From: Streptomyces sp. NBC_00376
GTDB taxonomy: Bacteria > Actinomycetota > Actinomycetes > Streptomycetales > Streptomycetaceae
Assembly (NCBI RefSeq): GCF_036077095.1
Contig: NZ_CP107960.1
Location: 6,634,001 to 6,698,000, forward strand
Length of the DNA stretch: 64,000 nt
Direction: 5' to 3'
Every line of letters starts with the position of its first letter. Positions within the stretch are counted from its first letter, which is position 1. Both the position numbers and the translations under genes were made by a program. Shown here in pieces: positions 24,763 to 33,938 of this stretch. The notes beneath the pieces were generated by a model that saw nothing but the letters and a program-made list of their open reading frames with translations, ran no database searches and was not told where the DNA came from.

Positions 24763-24820
24763 GGCTCCGCATCCTGCCCGTCGTGCGGGCGCCGTGTCGC
24801 ACGGTTTTCGTGGCCCCCTG

Positions 24821-25630
24821 TCAGCGCGGCCAGATGGGCGGGTTGGTGCAGAAGTGACCGCCGAGGTGGGCGTGGTCGGGGTTGTCCGGGTCCAGTTCGC
24901 CCTGCTCGGCGATGAGCCGGGCCGCGTACGGCTCGGAGTCGTCCTGCGGCTCGTACCCCAGTGCGCGGGCCGTCGTCAGGTCCCACCACAGCCGGGTGTT
25001 GTCGGACGAGCCGTGCACGACGGTGTGCCCCACGTCCTCGGCGGTGAGCGCGGCGTGGAAGAGCCGGGCGCCGTCCGCGGGGCTCATCCAGACCGAGAGC
25101 ATCCGTACCGAGGTCGGCTCGGGGAAGCAGGAGCCGATGCGCACCGAGACGGTCTCCATTCCGTGCCGGTCCCAGTACAGCTGGGCGAGGTCCTCCCCGA
25201 ACGACTTGGACAGTCCGTAGAAGGTGTCGGGGCGGCGCGGGGCGCCTACGGGGATCAGCGGGTGGCCGGGCAGCGGGCGCGGGGTGTAGCCGAGCACATG
25301 GTTGGAGGAGGCGAACACGATGCGCCGCACACTCTCCTCGCGGGCGGCCTCGTAGAGGTTGTACGTGCCCTCGATGTTCGCCCTGAGGATCTTGTCGAAG
25401 GAGGCCTCCAGGGAGATGCCCGCGAGATGGACGACCGCGTCGACGCCCCGCACGGCTTCGCGCAGCGCCTCCCGGTCGCCGAGGTCGGCGGCGATCGCGT
25501 CCGGCTCGCCCTCGACGGGGACGACGTCCAGGAGGCGGAGCCCGTAGCCGTACGCGGGCAGGAGTCCGCGCATCAGGGTGCCGAGGCCGCCGGCGGCGCC
25601 GGTGAGCAGGACGGTGCGGGGAGCGGGCAT
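24821..25630 (-). CDS. NAD(P)-dependent epimerase/dehydratase, uronate dehydrogenase-like
   Basis: A 269-aa extended short-chain dehydrogenase. The nucleotide-binding motif is TGAAGGLG, followed by VHLAGIS, the catalytic YGLSK (Tyr-x-x-x-Lys) and a C-terminal WWDLTTARALGYEPQDDSEPYA as in uronate dehydrogenases, which oxidise galacturonate/glucuronate to aldarolactones. ATG 25630 has GGAG upstream; an ATG at 25660 lacks one. It is divergent from a 5-dehydro-4-deoxyglucarate dehydratase, the later step of the same route, which supports the assignment. Confidence 0.8.
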   Translation of the reverse strand: MPAPRTVLLTGAAGGLGTLMRGLLPAYGYGLRLLDVVPVEGEPDAIAADLGDREALREAVRGVDAVVHLAGISLEASFDKILRANIEGTYNLYEAAREESVRRIVFASSNHVLGYTPRPLPGHPLIPVGAPRRPDTFYGLSKSFGEDLAQLYWDRHGMETVSVRIGSCFPEPTSVRMLSVWMSPADGARLFHAALTAEDVGHTVVHGSSDNTRLWWDLTTARALGYEPQDDSEPYAARLIAEQGELDPDNPDHAHLGGHFCTNPPIWPR

Positions 25631-25781
25631 GCGCGGATCTCCTCCATGGACGGCATTCATATGCGTGGACTAGCTAAGAAGTCCTGGGGTGTGGAGTCAA
25701 GTGCGCGGGCGGGGTGCGGCGCCGTTCGTGCGGAGCTGCAGGCTCCGCCCTCCGGGGCGGCCACCAGGGGTGTTCCCCTCC

Positions 25782-25835
25782 TTGACCCGCGCAGGGCGGC
25801 TGCCTTAGCGTGTGAGCGTTCATGAATATGGACGC
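25782..25835 (+). promoter_or_regulatory. Promoter and operator-like palindrome of the kdgD operon
   Basis: TTGACC (25782-25787) and TTAGCG (25805-25810) with a 17-nt spacer, followed by an imperfect palindrome GCGTTCATGAATATGGACGC (25816-25835, one mismatch). A related CATTCATATG element lies near 25650 upstream of the divergent dehydrogenase gene. A shared repressor is inferred. Confidence 0.5.
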
Positions 25836-25877
25836 CGATCATAATTGTGCACGCCTGAACCAGCTCAGGGAGCGCCA

Positions 25878-26837
25878 GTGACCTCAGCCCCTCTTGCCGC
25901 CCGACTCGGCCGTGTCGCCGGGCCGCTCTTCTTCCCCGTCACCGCGTACGGACCGGACGGCGCCGTCGACCTCGATGCCTTCCGCGCGCATGTGCGCGCC
26001 GGAGTCGACGCCGGGGCGGCGGCGGTCTTCGCCTGCTGCGGCACCGGTGAGTTCCACGCGCTCACGCCCCAGGAGTTCCGCCGTGTCGTCGCCGCGGCCG
26101 TCGAGGAGACCGCCGGAGAGGTGCCCGTCGTCGCGGGGGCCGGGTACGGCACGGCGCTCGCGATCCAGTACGCGGAGCTCGCCGAGGAAGCGGGCGCGGA
26201 CGGGCTCCTCGCCATGCCCCCGTACCTCGTCGTCGCCGACCAGGAGGGGCTGCTGGGCCACTACACCGCGCTCGCCGCGGCCACCTCGCTGGAGACGATC
26301 GTCTACCAGCGCGACAACGCCGTCTTCACCCCCGCCACCGTCGTCGCACTGGCCGCGACGCCCGGCATCATCGGCCTGAAGGACGGCTACGGCGACCTCG
26401 ACCTGATGCAGCGCATCGTCAGCGCCGTGCGCACCGAACTGCCGGGCAGCGACTTCCTGTACTTCAACGGACTGCCCACCGCCGAACTCACCGGCCCGGC
26501 CTACCGGGGCATCGGCGTCGCCCTCTACTCCTCCGCCGTCTTCGCCTTCGCGCCCGACATCGCGCTGGCCTTCTACCGTGCGCTGGAGACCGGCGACGAA
26601 GAACTGACGGGAGCGCTCCTCGACCACTTCTACCGGCCGCTCGTCGAGCTGCGCGCCAAGGGCCGCGGCTACGCCGTCTCGCTCGTCAAGGCCGGGGTCC
26701 GGCTGGGCGGCCTGGACGTCGGCGAGGTCCGCACCCCGCTCACCGAGCCGCCCGCCGCCCACATCGAGGAGCTCGCCGCGATCATCGCGCGCGGCCGGGC
26801 CCTGCTGGAGAAGTACGGGCAGGAGCGGCGCGGGTGA
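25878..26837 (+). CDS. kdgD: 5-dehydro-4-deoxyglucarate dehydratase
   Basis: A 319-aa DapA-superfamily TIM barrel. The class-specific motif is CCGTGEFHALTPQEF, with the catalytic tyrosine in ETIVYQRDNAVF and the Schiff-base lysine in IIGLKDGYGDLD. KdgD decarboxylates and dehydrates 5-keto-4-deoxyglucarate to alpha-ketoglutarate semialdehyde. GTG 25878 follows GGGAG at 7 nt. The stop overlaps the next start by 4 nt (GTGA). The enzyme for the product is encoded 5.6 kb downstream (32418-33938). Confidence 0.93.
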   Translation: MTSAPLAARLGRVAGPLFFPVTAYGPDGAVDLDAFRAHVRAGVDAGAAAVFACCGTGEFHALTPQEFRRVVAAAVEETAGEVPVVAGAGYGTALAIQYAELAEEAGADGLLAMPPYLVVADQEGLLGHYTALAAATSLETIVYQRDNAVFTPATVVALAATPGIIGLKDGYGDLDLMQRIVSAVRTELPGSDFLYFNGLPTAELTGPAYRGIGVALYSSAVFAFAPDIALAFYRALETGDEELTGALLDHFYRPLVELRAKGRGYAVSLVKAGVRLGGLDVGEVRTPLTEPPAAHIEELAAIIARGRALLEKYGQERRG

Positions 26838-28012
26838 AGACCTCGGCCTTCCTCTACCCCTGGGACGTGATCGGCGACCCGGACGCGGCCGCTCGCGTCG
26901 CGGACCTGGGGGTCCAACAGGTGACGCTCGCCGCCGCCTACCACTCCACCCGGGCGCTGACCCCGCGCCACCCCGGACACCGCATCGTCACCGCCGAGCA
27001 CGCCGCGGTGCTCTACCCGCCGGACGCCACCCGGTGGGCGGGGCGCCCGCTCCGCCCCTACGAACAGTCCTGGGTGGCCTCGGACGATCCGTTCGCCGAG
27101 GCCGCCGAGGCCCTCGCCGCCGCCGGTCTGGAGGTCCACACCTGGGTGGTCCTGGCGCACAACTCCCGGCTGGGCGCCGAACATCCGGACACCTGTGTGG
27201 TCAACGCGTACGGCGACCGCTACCCCTGGGCGCCGTGCATCGCCGGGGCCGGGGTCCGCGAGTACCTGACCGCCCTGGCGGCGGACGCCGCGGTGCGCGG
27301 CGGTGCGCGCGGCACCGAGCTGGAGTCCTGCGGCTGGTACGGCTTCGCGCACCTGCACGCCCACGACAAGATCGCGGGCGTCGGTCTCGGGGACGCGGCG
27401 CAGTATCTGATGTCGCTCTGCTTCTGCCCGGACTGCCGGACCGGCTACGCCGGACACGGCCTGGACCCCGACGCCCTGGCCGCGGCCGTACGCGGTGCGC
27501 TGGAACCGGCCTGGGCCGGTGCCGGCTCCCCGGAGACCGGGCGGGCGGGCATCGAGAAGCTCCTCGGCGCCGGCCTCGCCGACGCCACCCTCCGGTGGCG
27601 CGGCACGGTCGCCCGTACGCTCCAGGAATCGGCGGTCGCCGCCGTGCGGGCGGCGGCGGAGCCGGGGTTCCAGGTGCTGCTGCACGCCGACCCCGAGCCC
27701 CACCGCACCGGTGCGAACGTCGGTGTCGACCCGGAGCACATCCTCTCCGTGGCGGACGGTGTGGTGCTGCCCTGCACCGGCGGCGACGCGGCGCGCGAGG
27801 CCGTGCTCGGCCCGTTCGCCGGCCGTGACGGGGTGCTCGCGGCCAACTTCTCCGTGGTCACGGGGATGGGCGGCAGCCCCGCCACGCTGGAGCGGGACGC
27901 CGCGCACGCCGCGTCGCTCGGCGCCGGCCAGCTGCGGCTGTACCATGCGGGACTGGCCTCGGTCCCCGACCTCCGCGCCGTCGCCGGAGCGCTCTCACGC
28001 CTCGGCCGGTGA
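26834..28012 (+). CDS. TIM-barrel, glycosyl-hydrolase-like protein of unknown function
   Basis: A 392-aa cytosolic protein translationally coupled to kdgD. The N-terminus (KTSAFLYPWDVIGDPDAAARVADLGVQQVTLAAAYHS) and alternating beta/alpha pattern suggest a TIM barrel. The cluster LMSLCFCPDCRTGY resembles the Cys-x-Cys-x-x-Cys motif of uncharacterised GHL-type glycosidases, and TELESCGWYGFAHLHAHDK could hold acidic catalytic residues. A hydrolase feeding uronates into the dehydrogenase-KdgD route is a reasonable guess. Its last 18 bases overlap the convergent MFS gene. Confidence 0.75.
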   Translation: MKTSAFLYPWDVIGDPDAAARVADLGVQQVTLAAAYHSTRALTPRHPGHRIVTAEHAAVLYPPDATRWAGRPLRPYEQSWVASDDPFAEAAEALAAAGLEVHTWVVLAHNSRLGAEHPDTCVVNAYGDRYPWAPCIAGAGVREYLTALAADAAVRGGARGTELESCGWYGFAHLHAHDKIAGVGLGDAAQYLMSLCFCPDCRTGYAGHGLDPDALAAAVRGALEPAWAGAGSPETGRAGIEKLLGAGLADATLRWRGTVARTLQESAVAAVRAAAEPGFQVLLHADPEPHRTGANVGVDPEHILSVADGVVLPCTGGDAAREAVLGPFAGRDGVLAANFSVVTGMGGSPATLERDAAHAASLGAGQLRLYHAGLASVPDLRAVAGALSRLGR

Positions 28013-29272
28013 ATGAGCCGGGCCGGTGGGGGAGTCCGTCAGCCTTCCCCGCCGGCCCTTCACCAGCAGGGCCGCGGTCGCCAGCGCCGCCGCGCCGACC
28101 AGCGGCAGCAGCACCCGGATGTCCACCAGCGCGATCAGACCCGCGCCGAGCGCCAGGGCCACCGCGTTCGGCACCATCAGCAGCGTGTTGGCCGTCGCGG
28201 CGGTGCGGCCCAGCACGGACGGCGGGGTCTCCCGCTGCACCGCCGTCATCGCGGCGATCAGCACACACGGCAGCCCGACCCCGACGGCCGCGCTCGCCGC
28301 CAGCGCCACCGCGTCGTACGGCAGCGCCCGCGCCCCCACGGCGACCGCGAACAGCGCGATCCCGGCCGCGGTGAACACCCGCTCCGGCAGCCGCCGAAGC
28401 AGCGGACCGGCCAGCAGTCCGACCGCGACGGACCCGGCGCCCTGCACCGCGTACAGCACTCCCGCGTACGTGGGGGAGTGCCCCAGGGAGTCGTCCACGA
28501 CGGCGTAGAGCGCGGCCCCGTTGAGCCCCGCGCACAGCATCGTCACCGATCCCGCCAGCACCAGCGGCCGCAGCACCGGCGAACCCCACACCTGCCGTAC
28601 GCCCGCGGTGAGTTCGGCCCGTCGGCCCGCCGGAGCGGCCTCGGCCCGCTCCGGGGGCGGCAGCAGCGCGCAGACCCCGGCCGCCAGCACGAACGACGCC
28701 GCGTCCAGCAACGCCACGGCCCCGCCCCCGAACCGCGCGTACAGCCCGGCACCCGCCAGCGGCGCCAGCAGCTTCATGCCCTCGCCCGCCATCATCCGCA
28801 GCCCGTTGAAATCACCCAGCAGCCGGGCGTCGACGGCCCCGGCGACCAGCGCCGACTCGGCCGCGTCCATCAGCACGAAACTCGCTCCGTACATGACGAG
28901 CACGGCGAACAGGAGCCAGACCCGGCCGGCCGAGTCCACCGCCGTCAACGAGGCGAGCAGCGCCGCCATGACGAGATTCGACCCGACGAGAAGCTTCTTC
29001 CCCGGGAGCCGGTCGGCGACCGTGCCGAGCGCCGGCCCGACCAGCACCGGCAGCCACATGGCGAACACGGCGAGCGCCGCCAGACTGTCCGACCCGGTCA
29101 GCGACTTGACCCAGACCCCGGCCGCGAGCCACATCGCGGAGGTCCCGAAACCCGAGACGACGACCGCCGCCAGGAACAGCCCCGCCGTGCGGTCCCGTAG
29201 CACCCGCACCGTCGCCGACCCCGTCACCGTACCCACCGCACCCTCCCGACCAGCGCCTTCGTCATGGGACAA
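27995..29272 (-). CDS. MFS transporter (DHA3-like exporter)
   Basis: A 425-aa major facilitator with 12 predicted helices. The loop 2-3 region reads GPALGTVADRLPGKKLLVGSN, and DAAESALVAGAVDARLLGDFNGLRMMAGEGMKLLAPLAGAGLY is typical of the DHA3/MefA-like group. The C-terminus overlaps the convergent gene by 18 nt. Substrate unknown; no local regulator is obvious. Confidence 0.87.
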   Translation of the reverse strand: MSHDEGAGREGAVGTVTGSATVRVLRDRTAGLFLAAVVVSGFGTSAMWLAAGVWVKSLTGSDSLAALAVFAMWLPVLVGPALGTVADRLPGKKLLVGSNLVMAALLASLTAVDSAGRVWLLFAVLVMYGASFVLMDAAESALVAGAVDARLLGDFNGLRMMAGEGMKLLAPLAGAGLYARFGGGAVALLDAASFVLAAGVCALLPPPERAEAAPAGRRAELTAGVRQVWGSPVLRPLVLAGSVTMLCAGLNGAALYAVVDDSLGHSPTYAGVLYAVQGAGSVAVGLLAGPLLRRLPERVFTAAGIALFAVAVGARALPYDAVALAASAAVGVGLPCVLIAAMTAVQRETPPSVLGRTAATANTLLMVPNAVALALGAGLIALVDIRVLLPLVGAAALATAALLVKGRRGRLTDSPTGPAHSPAEA

Positions 29273-29399
29273 GGCTGCTGACCGAGGGGGCCCGGCGGCA
29301 TCGGGAGGATGTCCTATCGCGAGACCGGGCGGGGGATGCCTTCCCCGCCCGGCCTAGGGCAGATGCCGGACGGCCGGGCGGACGGCTCCCGCCCGTCCG

Positions 29400-30851
29400 T
29401 CAGCCCGCCAGCGCCGCCTTCATCATCTTCTGGGCGATCGGCGCCGCCAGGCCGTTGCCGCTGACCTCGGAGCGCGCCGCGCCCGAGTCCTCGACGACCA
29501 CGGCGACCGCGACCTCCTTGCCGGTGGACGCGTCCTTCGCGTACGAGGTGAACCAGGCGTACGGGCTCTTGCTGTTGCCCACGCCGTTCTGCGCGGTGCC
29601 GGTCTTCCCGCCCACCTCGACCCCGGCGATCCGGGCGTTGGTGCCGGTGCCCTCCTCGACGACGGTCACCATGGCGCTGCGCAGCTGCTCGGCGGTGGAC
29701 TCGGAGACGACCCGCTCGGTGTCCCCGTCCGCGAACTCCTGGAGCGGGTTGTCCTTGGAGTCGGTCACGGCGGACACCATGTGCGGAGCGGCGAGTTCGC
29801 CGCCGTTGGCGAGGGCGGCCGAGACCATGGCCATCTGCAACGGCGTCGCGGTGACCTCGAACTGACCGATGCCGGTGAGCGCCGTCTGCGGGCGGTCCAT
29901 GCCGGTCGGGTAGACGCTTTTCGACGCCCGTACCGGCACATCGAGCTTGTCGGTGTTGAAGCCGAACTTCTCCGCCATCGCCCTGACCTTGTCCTGGCCG
30001 AGGTCGACGGCGGCCTTCGCGAAGACGTTGTTGCAGGAGTACTGGAGCGCGGTGCGCAATGTGGCGTTCTCGCAGGGCGCCGAGGGATTCTCGTTGCTCA
30101 GGACGGTGCTGGTGTCGGGCAGTGTGTACGGATTGGGGCTTTCGGTGCGCTCGTCGACCGAGCCGTACAGCCCGTCCTCCAGCGCCGCGGCCGCCACCAC
30201 CAGCTTGAACGTCGAACCGGGCGCCAGCGGCTGCCGCAGCGCACGGTTGACCATCGGCTTGTCCTCGTCGTCGAGCAGCTTCTGCCAGGCCTCGCCGTCC
30301 GCCGTCCCGCTGATCGTCGACGGGTCGTACGAGGGGGTGGAGACCATGCCCAGGATGCGGCCGGTCTTCGGGTCGATCGCGACCGCCGCCCCCTTGTCGT
30401 CGCCGAGCGCCTCGTACGCGGCCTTCTGCACGTCCGGGTCGATCGTCGTCAGGACGTTGCCCGGCGCCGCCTGCTTGCGCGTCAACGCGTCCAGCGGGTT
30501 CTTCAGCCGGTCGTCGGTGCCGTCCAGCACATGGCTGTAGATCCCTTCGAGCTGCGTGGCGCCGTACGCCTGCGAGCTGTAGCCGGTGACGGCCGAGTAG
30601 AGCTCGCCCTGTGTGTAGGTGCGCTTGTACGCGAGGTCACTGCCCTCCGTCCTCTTCGATCCGGTGACCGGGTTCCCGGCCACGATGATGTCGCCGAGCG
30701 GCTGCGCGTACTGCGCGATGGTTTTCCGCCGGTTGTGGTCGTTTTCCGCGAGCGCCTTCGCCTGGTACGCCTGCACCCAGGTCGCCCGCCCCATCAGGGC
30801 GAGAACCAGCAGCAGGCAGAAGACCGAGGTTCGCCTGATTGTTCTGTTCAT
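29400..30851 (-). CDS. pbpA: Class B penicillin-binding protein (D,D-transpeptidase, PbpA-like)
   Basis: A 483-aa protein: short cytoplasmic N-terminus, one membrane helix (FCLLLVLALM), a dimerisation/pedestal region, then a transpeptidase domain with all three active-site motifs, S213-x-x-K216 (PGSTFKL), S272-x-N (YSCNN) and K416-T-G (GGKTGTAQN). It cross-links peptidoglycan at the outer face of the membrane. The size fits the FtsI/PbpA group without PASTA repeats. ATG 30851 gives the family MNRTIRR start; GTG 30908 would add 19 residues. It is monocistronic, away from the division cluster. Confidence 0.92.
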   Translation of the reverse strand: MNRTIRRTSVFCLLLVLALMGRATWVQAYQAKALAENDHNRRKTIAQYAQPLGDIIVAGNPVTGSKRTEGSDLAYKRTYTQGELYSAVTGYSSQAYGATQLEGIYSHVLDGTDDRLKNPLDALTRKQAAPGNVLTTIDPDVQKAAYEALGDDKGAAVAIDPKTGRILGMVSTPSYDPSTISGTADGEAWQKLLDDEDKPMVNRALRQPLAPGSTFKLVVAAAALEDGLYGSVDERTESPNPYTLPDTSTVLSNENPSAPCENATLRTALQYSCNNVFAKAAVDLGQDKVRAMAEKFGFNTDKLDVPVRASKSVYPTGMDRPQTALTGIGQFEVTATPLQMAMVSAALANGGELAAPHMVSAVTDSKDNPLQEFADGDTERVVSESTAEQLRSAMVTVVEEGTGTNARIAGVEVGGKTGTAQNGVGNSKSPYAWFTSYAKDASTGKEVAVAVVVEDSGAARSEVSGNGLAAPIAQKMMKAALAG

Positions 30852-30962
30852 CCCGCCCGGACGACGAGCGGGGCGCCGCGCACCGTTCCCGAATGCGCCG
30901 ATTCTCACCGGTTTCTCATACCCGACCGGCGTGCCCCGGTACGGCGGCGGACCGCCGTCCGG

Positions 30963-31436
30963 TCATCCGGGCAGGGTGAACAGCAGCTCGTCGGTCTCCT
31001 CGCCGCGGGCGTGGGCGTACCCGTTGTCCGTGCCGGTGACGGTGAACCCGCACTTCTCCAGCACCCGGCGCGAACCGTTGTTGTCGGCCGCCGCCCGTGC
31101 GTGCAGCGGGCGTTCGGGCACGACGTCGAGCAGCGCCGACAGCGCGGCGGTGGCCACCCCGCGGCCCCACAGCGCCCGGTCGATCCAGTAGGTGACCTGG
31201 CGGTCGCCCGGGGGTCCGTACACCCCGGCGTTGCCGATCGCCGTCCCGTCCGCGACCACCGTGCGCATCACGATGGAGCCGTCGGCCAGGATGCGCTGCC
31301 AGTGGGCGTCGAAGGCATGCCGGTCGGTGGGGTCCTCGCTGGTGAAGGCGGCCGTCCTGACCGATTCCGGGTCGGACATGAACGCGAAGAACAGGGGCAG
31401 GTCATCCGCCCGGACCTCGCGAAGGGTGATGCGCAC
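30963..31436 (-). CDS. GNAT-family N-acetyltransferase (RimJ-like)
   Basis: A 157-aa GNAT with MRITLREVRADDLPLFFAFMSDPESVR at the start, VTYWIDRALWGRGVATAALSALLDVV (acetyl-CoA motif) and ADNNGSRRVLEKCGFTVTGTD near the end. Substrate unknown. It starts 2 nt after the IclR stop on the same strand, so the two are probably cotranscribed. Confidence 0.9.
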   Translation of the reverse strand: MRITLREVRADDLPLFFAFMSDPESVRTAAFTSEDPTDRHAFDAHWQRILADGSIVMRTVVADGTAIGNAGVYGPPGDRQVTYWIDRALWGRGVATAALSALLDVVPERPLHARAAADNNGSRRVLEKCGFTVTGTDNGYAHARGEETDELLFTLPG

Positions 31437-31438
31437 GG

Positions 31439-32209
31439 TCAGAGCCTCCGGGTGGCGAGCGTGAGGCGGTCCCGGGCGTCGAACAGCGCGTCCTTCACCA
31501 TCTGCTCGTGCGCGGGCGTGAGCCGGGCGACCGGCACCGAGCAGCTGATGGCGTCGCGGGCGGGGGTGCGGTACGGAACGGCGACGCCGAAGCAGCGCAG
31601 TCCGAGGGTGTTCTCCTCGCGGTCCACCGCGTAGCCCTGTTCGCGTACGGTGTGCAGCTCCTCGATGAGCTTCTCGCGGTCGGTGATGGTGTGCTCGGTC
31701 AGCGCGGGCAGCGTCTCGGGGAGCAGCTTGCGGACCTGCTCGTCGCTGTGGGTGGCCAGCAGTGCCTTGCCGAGCGAGGTGGAGTGGGCGGGCAGCCGGC
31801 GGCCGACGCGGGTGAAGGGGCGCAGATAGTGCTGGGACTGCCGGGTGGCGAGGTACACCACGTTCGTCCCGTCGAGCCGGGCCAGGTGGATGGTCTCCGT
31901 GGTGTCGTCGGAGAGCCGGTCCAGGGTGGGCCGGGCGGCCGCGACGACCTCGTCGCCGTCGATGTACGAGGTGCCCACCAGCAGGGCCCGTACGCCGATC
32001 CCGTACCGCGTGCCCGTCGCGTCGGTCTCCACCCAGCCCAGCTCCACCAGCGTGCGCAGCAGCATGTACAGGCTGGACTTGGGATAGCCGACGGCCTCCT
32101 GCACCGCGGCGAGCGAATGCATGCCGGGCCGCCCCGCGAAGTATTCGAGCAGCTCCACCGTCCGTACGGCGGACTTGACCTGTGCCCCACCAGATTCGGC
32201 AACCGACAT
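31439..32209 (-). CDS. IclR-family transcriptional regulator
   Basis: A 256-aa regulator: N-terminal winged helix (SAVRTVELLEYFAGRPGMHSLAAVQEAVGYPKSSLYMLLRTLVELGWVE) and a C-terminal IclR effector domain (GRRLPAHSTSLGKALLATHSDEQVRKLLP, REQGYAVDREENTLGLRCFGVAVPY). It is divergent from the alpha-ketoglutarate semialdehyde dehydrogenase gene with a palindrome between, so it likely controls that gene and itself in response to a sugar acid. ATG 32209 is chosen from the family start. Confidence 0.92.
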   Translation of the reverse strand: MSVAESGGAQVKSAVRTVELLEYFAGRPGMHSLAAVQEAVGYPKSSLYMLLRTLVELGWVETDATGTRYGIGVRALLVGTSYIDGDEVVAAARPTLDRLSDDTTETIHLARLDGTNVVYLATRQSQHYLRPFTRVGRRLPAHSTSLGKALLATHSDEQVRKLLPETLPALTEHTITDREKLIEELHTVREQGYAVDREENTLGLRCFGVAVPYRTPARDAISCSVPVARLTPAHEQMVKDALFDARDRLTLATRRL

Positions 32210-32360
32210 CGCCCTACGCCCCTTCCAGCCCACTTGCGAAACCCTGAGACTTCGTGCACCCGACGACTGCTTGAACCGGACGACTTCCGGAGCCCGGTGG
32301 CTCCTTGCCAACATCGAACGCCCGGAAATAGAGTCGCTGCATATTCACGATCAGGAACTC

Positions 32361-32378
32361 TGTTCAGAATACCGAACA
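32361..32378. promoter_or_regulatory. IclR-type operator palindrome
   Basis: TGTTCAGAATACCGAACA: TGTTC and GAACA arms around 8 nt, 40 nt before the dehydrogenase start. It includes a -10-like CAGAAT. It fits the AT-centred TTC...GAA palindromes bound by many IclR proteins. The rest of the intergenic region shows no other clear element. Confidence 0.6.
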
Positions 32379-32417
32379 ACTTCTGGCATGTGCGGCAGTG
32401 GAGCGGAAGGAATCACG

Positions 32418-33938
32418 GTGGCAGCAGCACCAGTCTGGAGCGTCGACCCCCGCACCGGGAACCCGCGCGAGCAGGTTGCGGTGGAGGCTACAGCGGAGGA
32501 GGTCGACCGTGCGGTCCGGGCCGCCCACGCGGTACGTGAATCGCTCGCCGACCGCACCGTGCGCGCCGCCTTCCTGCGCATCGCGGCCGATCTGCTCACC
32601 GAGGCCGGGGAGCACGTCATCGAGGCGGCCGACGCCGAGACCGCGCTGGGGCCGGCCCGGCTGACCGGCGAACTCGCCCGCACCGCCGCCCAGTTGCGGG
32701 CCTTCGCGGAGGTCGTCGACGAGGGGGCCTTCCTCGACATCCACATCGACCACGCGGACGCCGACCGGACCCCGCCCTGGCCCGACCTGCGCCGCTACAA
32801 GATCCCGCTCGGCGTCGTCGCCGTCTACGCGGCCAGCAACTTCCCGCTCGCCTTCTCCGTCCCCGGCGGTGACACCGCGAGCGCGCTGGCGGCCGGCTGC
32901 CCCGTCGTCGTCAAGGCACACCCCGACCACCCCGCCACCTCCGAACTGTGCGCCTCCGTACTGCGCAGGGCGGCGGCCAAGGCCGGCCTGCCCGAGGACG
33001 TGCTGACCCTGGTGCACGGCTTCGACGCCGGCGTCGAGCTGATCGGGCACCCGCTGGTCTCCGCCGCCGGATTCACCGGTTCGGTACGCGGCGGCCGCGC
33101 CCTGTTCGACGCCGCGGCGGCCCGCCCCCGCCCCATCCCCTTCCACGGCGAGCTGGGCTCCCTCAACCCCGTCGTCGTCACCGGGGCGGCCGCCGCCGAG
33201 CGCCCCGAGGAGATCGGCGCCGGGCTCGGGGCCTCGATGACCATGGGGGCGGGCCAGTTCTGCACCAAGCCGGGCTTCGTCCTGGCCCCGGCCGGCGAGG
33301 CGGGCGACCGGCTGCTGGAGTCCCTGACCGCCGCGGTCAGCGACACCGAGGCCGCGGTCCTGCTCGACCACCGGATGCGCGACGCCTTCCTCGCGGGCGT
33401 ACGGAAGCGGGCCGGACTCCCCGGCGTCCAGGCCCCGGTCACCCCCGGCGCGGGCGGCGACCACACCGTCTCGGCCGGCTTCCTCACCGTACCGGCGCAC
33501 CTCCTCGCCGCCGAGGGCCCGCACGACGAACTCCTGGAGGAGTGCTTCGGCCCCGTCACCGTCGTCGCCCGCTACACCTCCCACGACGAGATCACCGCCG
33601 TGCTCTCCCGGCTCCCCGGCAACCTCACCGCCACCCTCCAGACTGCCGCGGACGGCGTCGACGCCGAGGCCCCCGCACTCCTCGCGGCCCTCACCCCGCT
33701 GGCCGGCCGGGTCCTCGTCAACGGCTGGCCGACCGGCGTCGCCGTCGCCCCCGCCCAGCACCACGGTGGCCCCTACCCGTCCTCCACCTCCACCTCCACC
33801 TCGGTCGGCGCCACCGCGATCGAACGCTGGCTGCGCCCGGTCACCTACCAGACCACCCCCGAGGCGCTGCTCCCGCCGGAGCTCCGCGAGGACAACCCCC
33901 AGGGCCTTCCCCGCCGAGTGGACGGACGCCGCGCATGA
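32418..33938 (+). CDS. Alpha-ketoglutarate semialdehyde dehydrogenase (NADP-dependent ALDH)
   Basis: A 506-aa aldehyde dehydrogenase of the KGSADH subgroup. It shows YKIPLGVVAVYAASNFPLAFSVPGGDTASALAAGCPVVVK, the general-base Glu in HGELGSLNP and the nucleophile Cys in GAGQFCTKPG. It oxidises 2,5-dioxopentanoate to 2-oxoglutarate, the last step of the glucarate/uronate (and some pentose or hydroxyproline) routes, matching KdgD at 25878-26837. GTG 32418 follows GGAAGGA. The stop overlaps the DUF1349 gene by 4 nt (ATGA). Confidence 0.9.
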   Translation: MAAAPVWSVDPRTGNPREQVAVEATAEEVDRAVRAAHAVRESLADRTVRAAFLRIAADLLTEAGEHVIEAADAETALGPARLTGELARTAAQLRAFAEVVDEGAFLDIHIDHADADRTPPWPDLRRYKIPLGVVAVYAASNFPLAFSVPGGDTASALAAGCPVVVKAHPDHPATSELCASVLRRAAAKAGLPEDVLTLVHGFDAGVELIGHPLVSAAGFTGSVRGGRALFDAAAARPRPIPFHGELGSLNPVVVTGAAAAERPEEIGAGLGASMTMGAGQFCTKPGFVLAPAGEAGDRLLESLTAAVSDTEAAVLLDHRMRDAFLAGVRKRAGLPGVQAPVTPGAGGDHTVSAGFLTVPAHLLAAEGPHDELLEECFGPVTVVARYTSHDEITAVLSRLPGNLTATLQTAADGVDAEAPALLAALTPLAGRVLVNGWPTGVAVAPAQHHGGPYPSSTSTSTSVGATAIERWLRPVTYQTTPEALLPPELREDNPQGLPRRVDGRRA

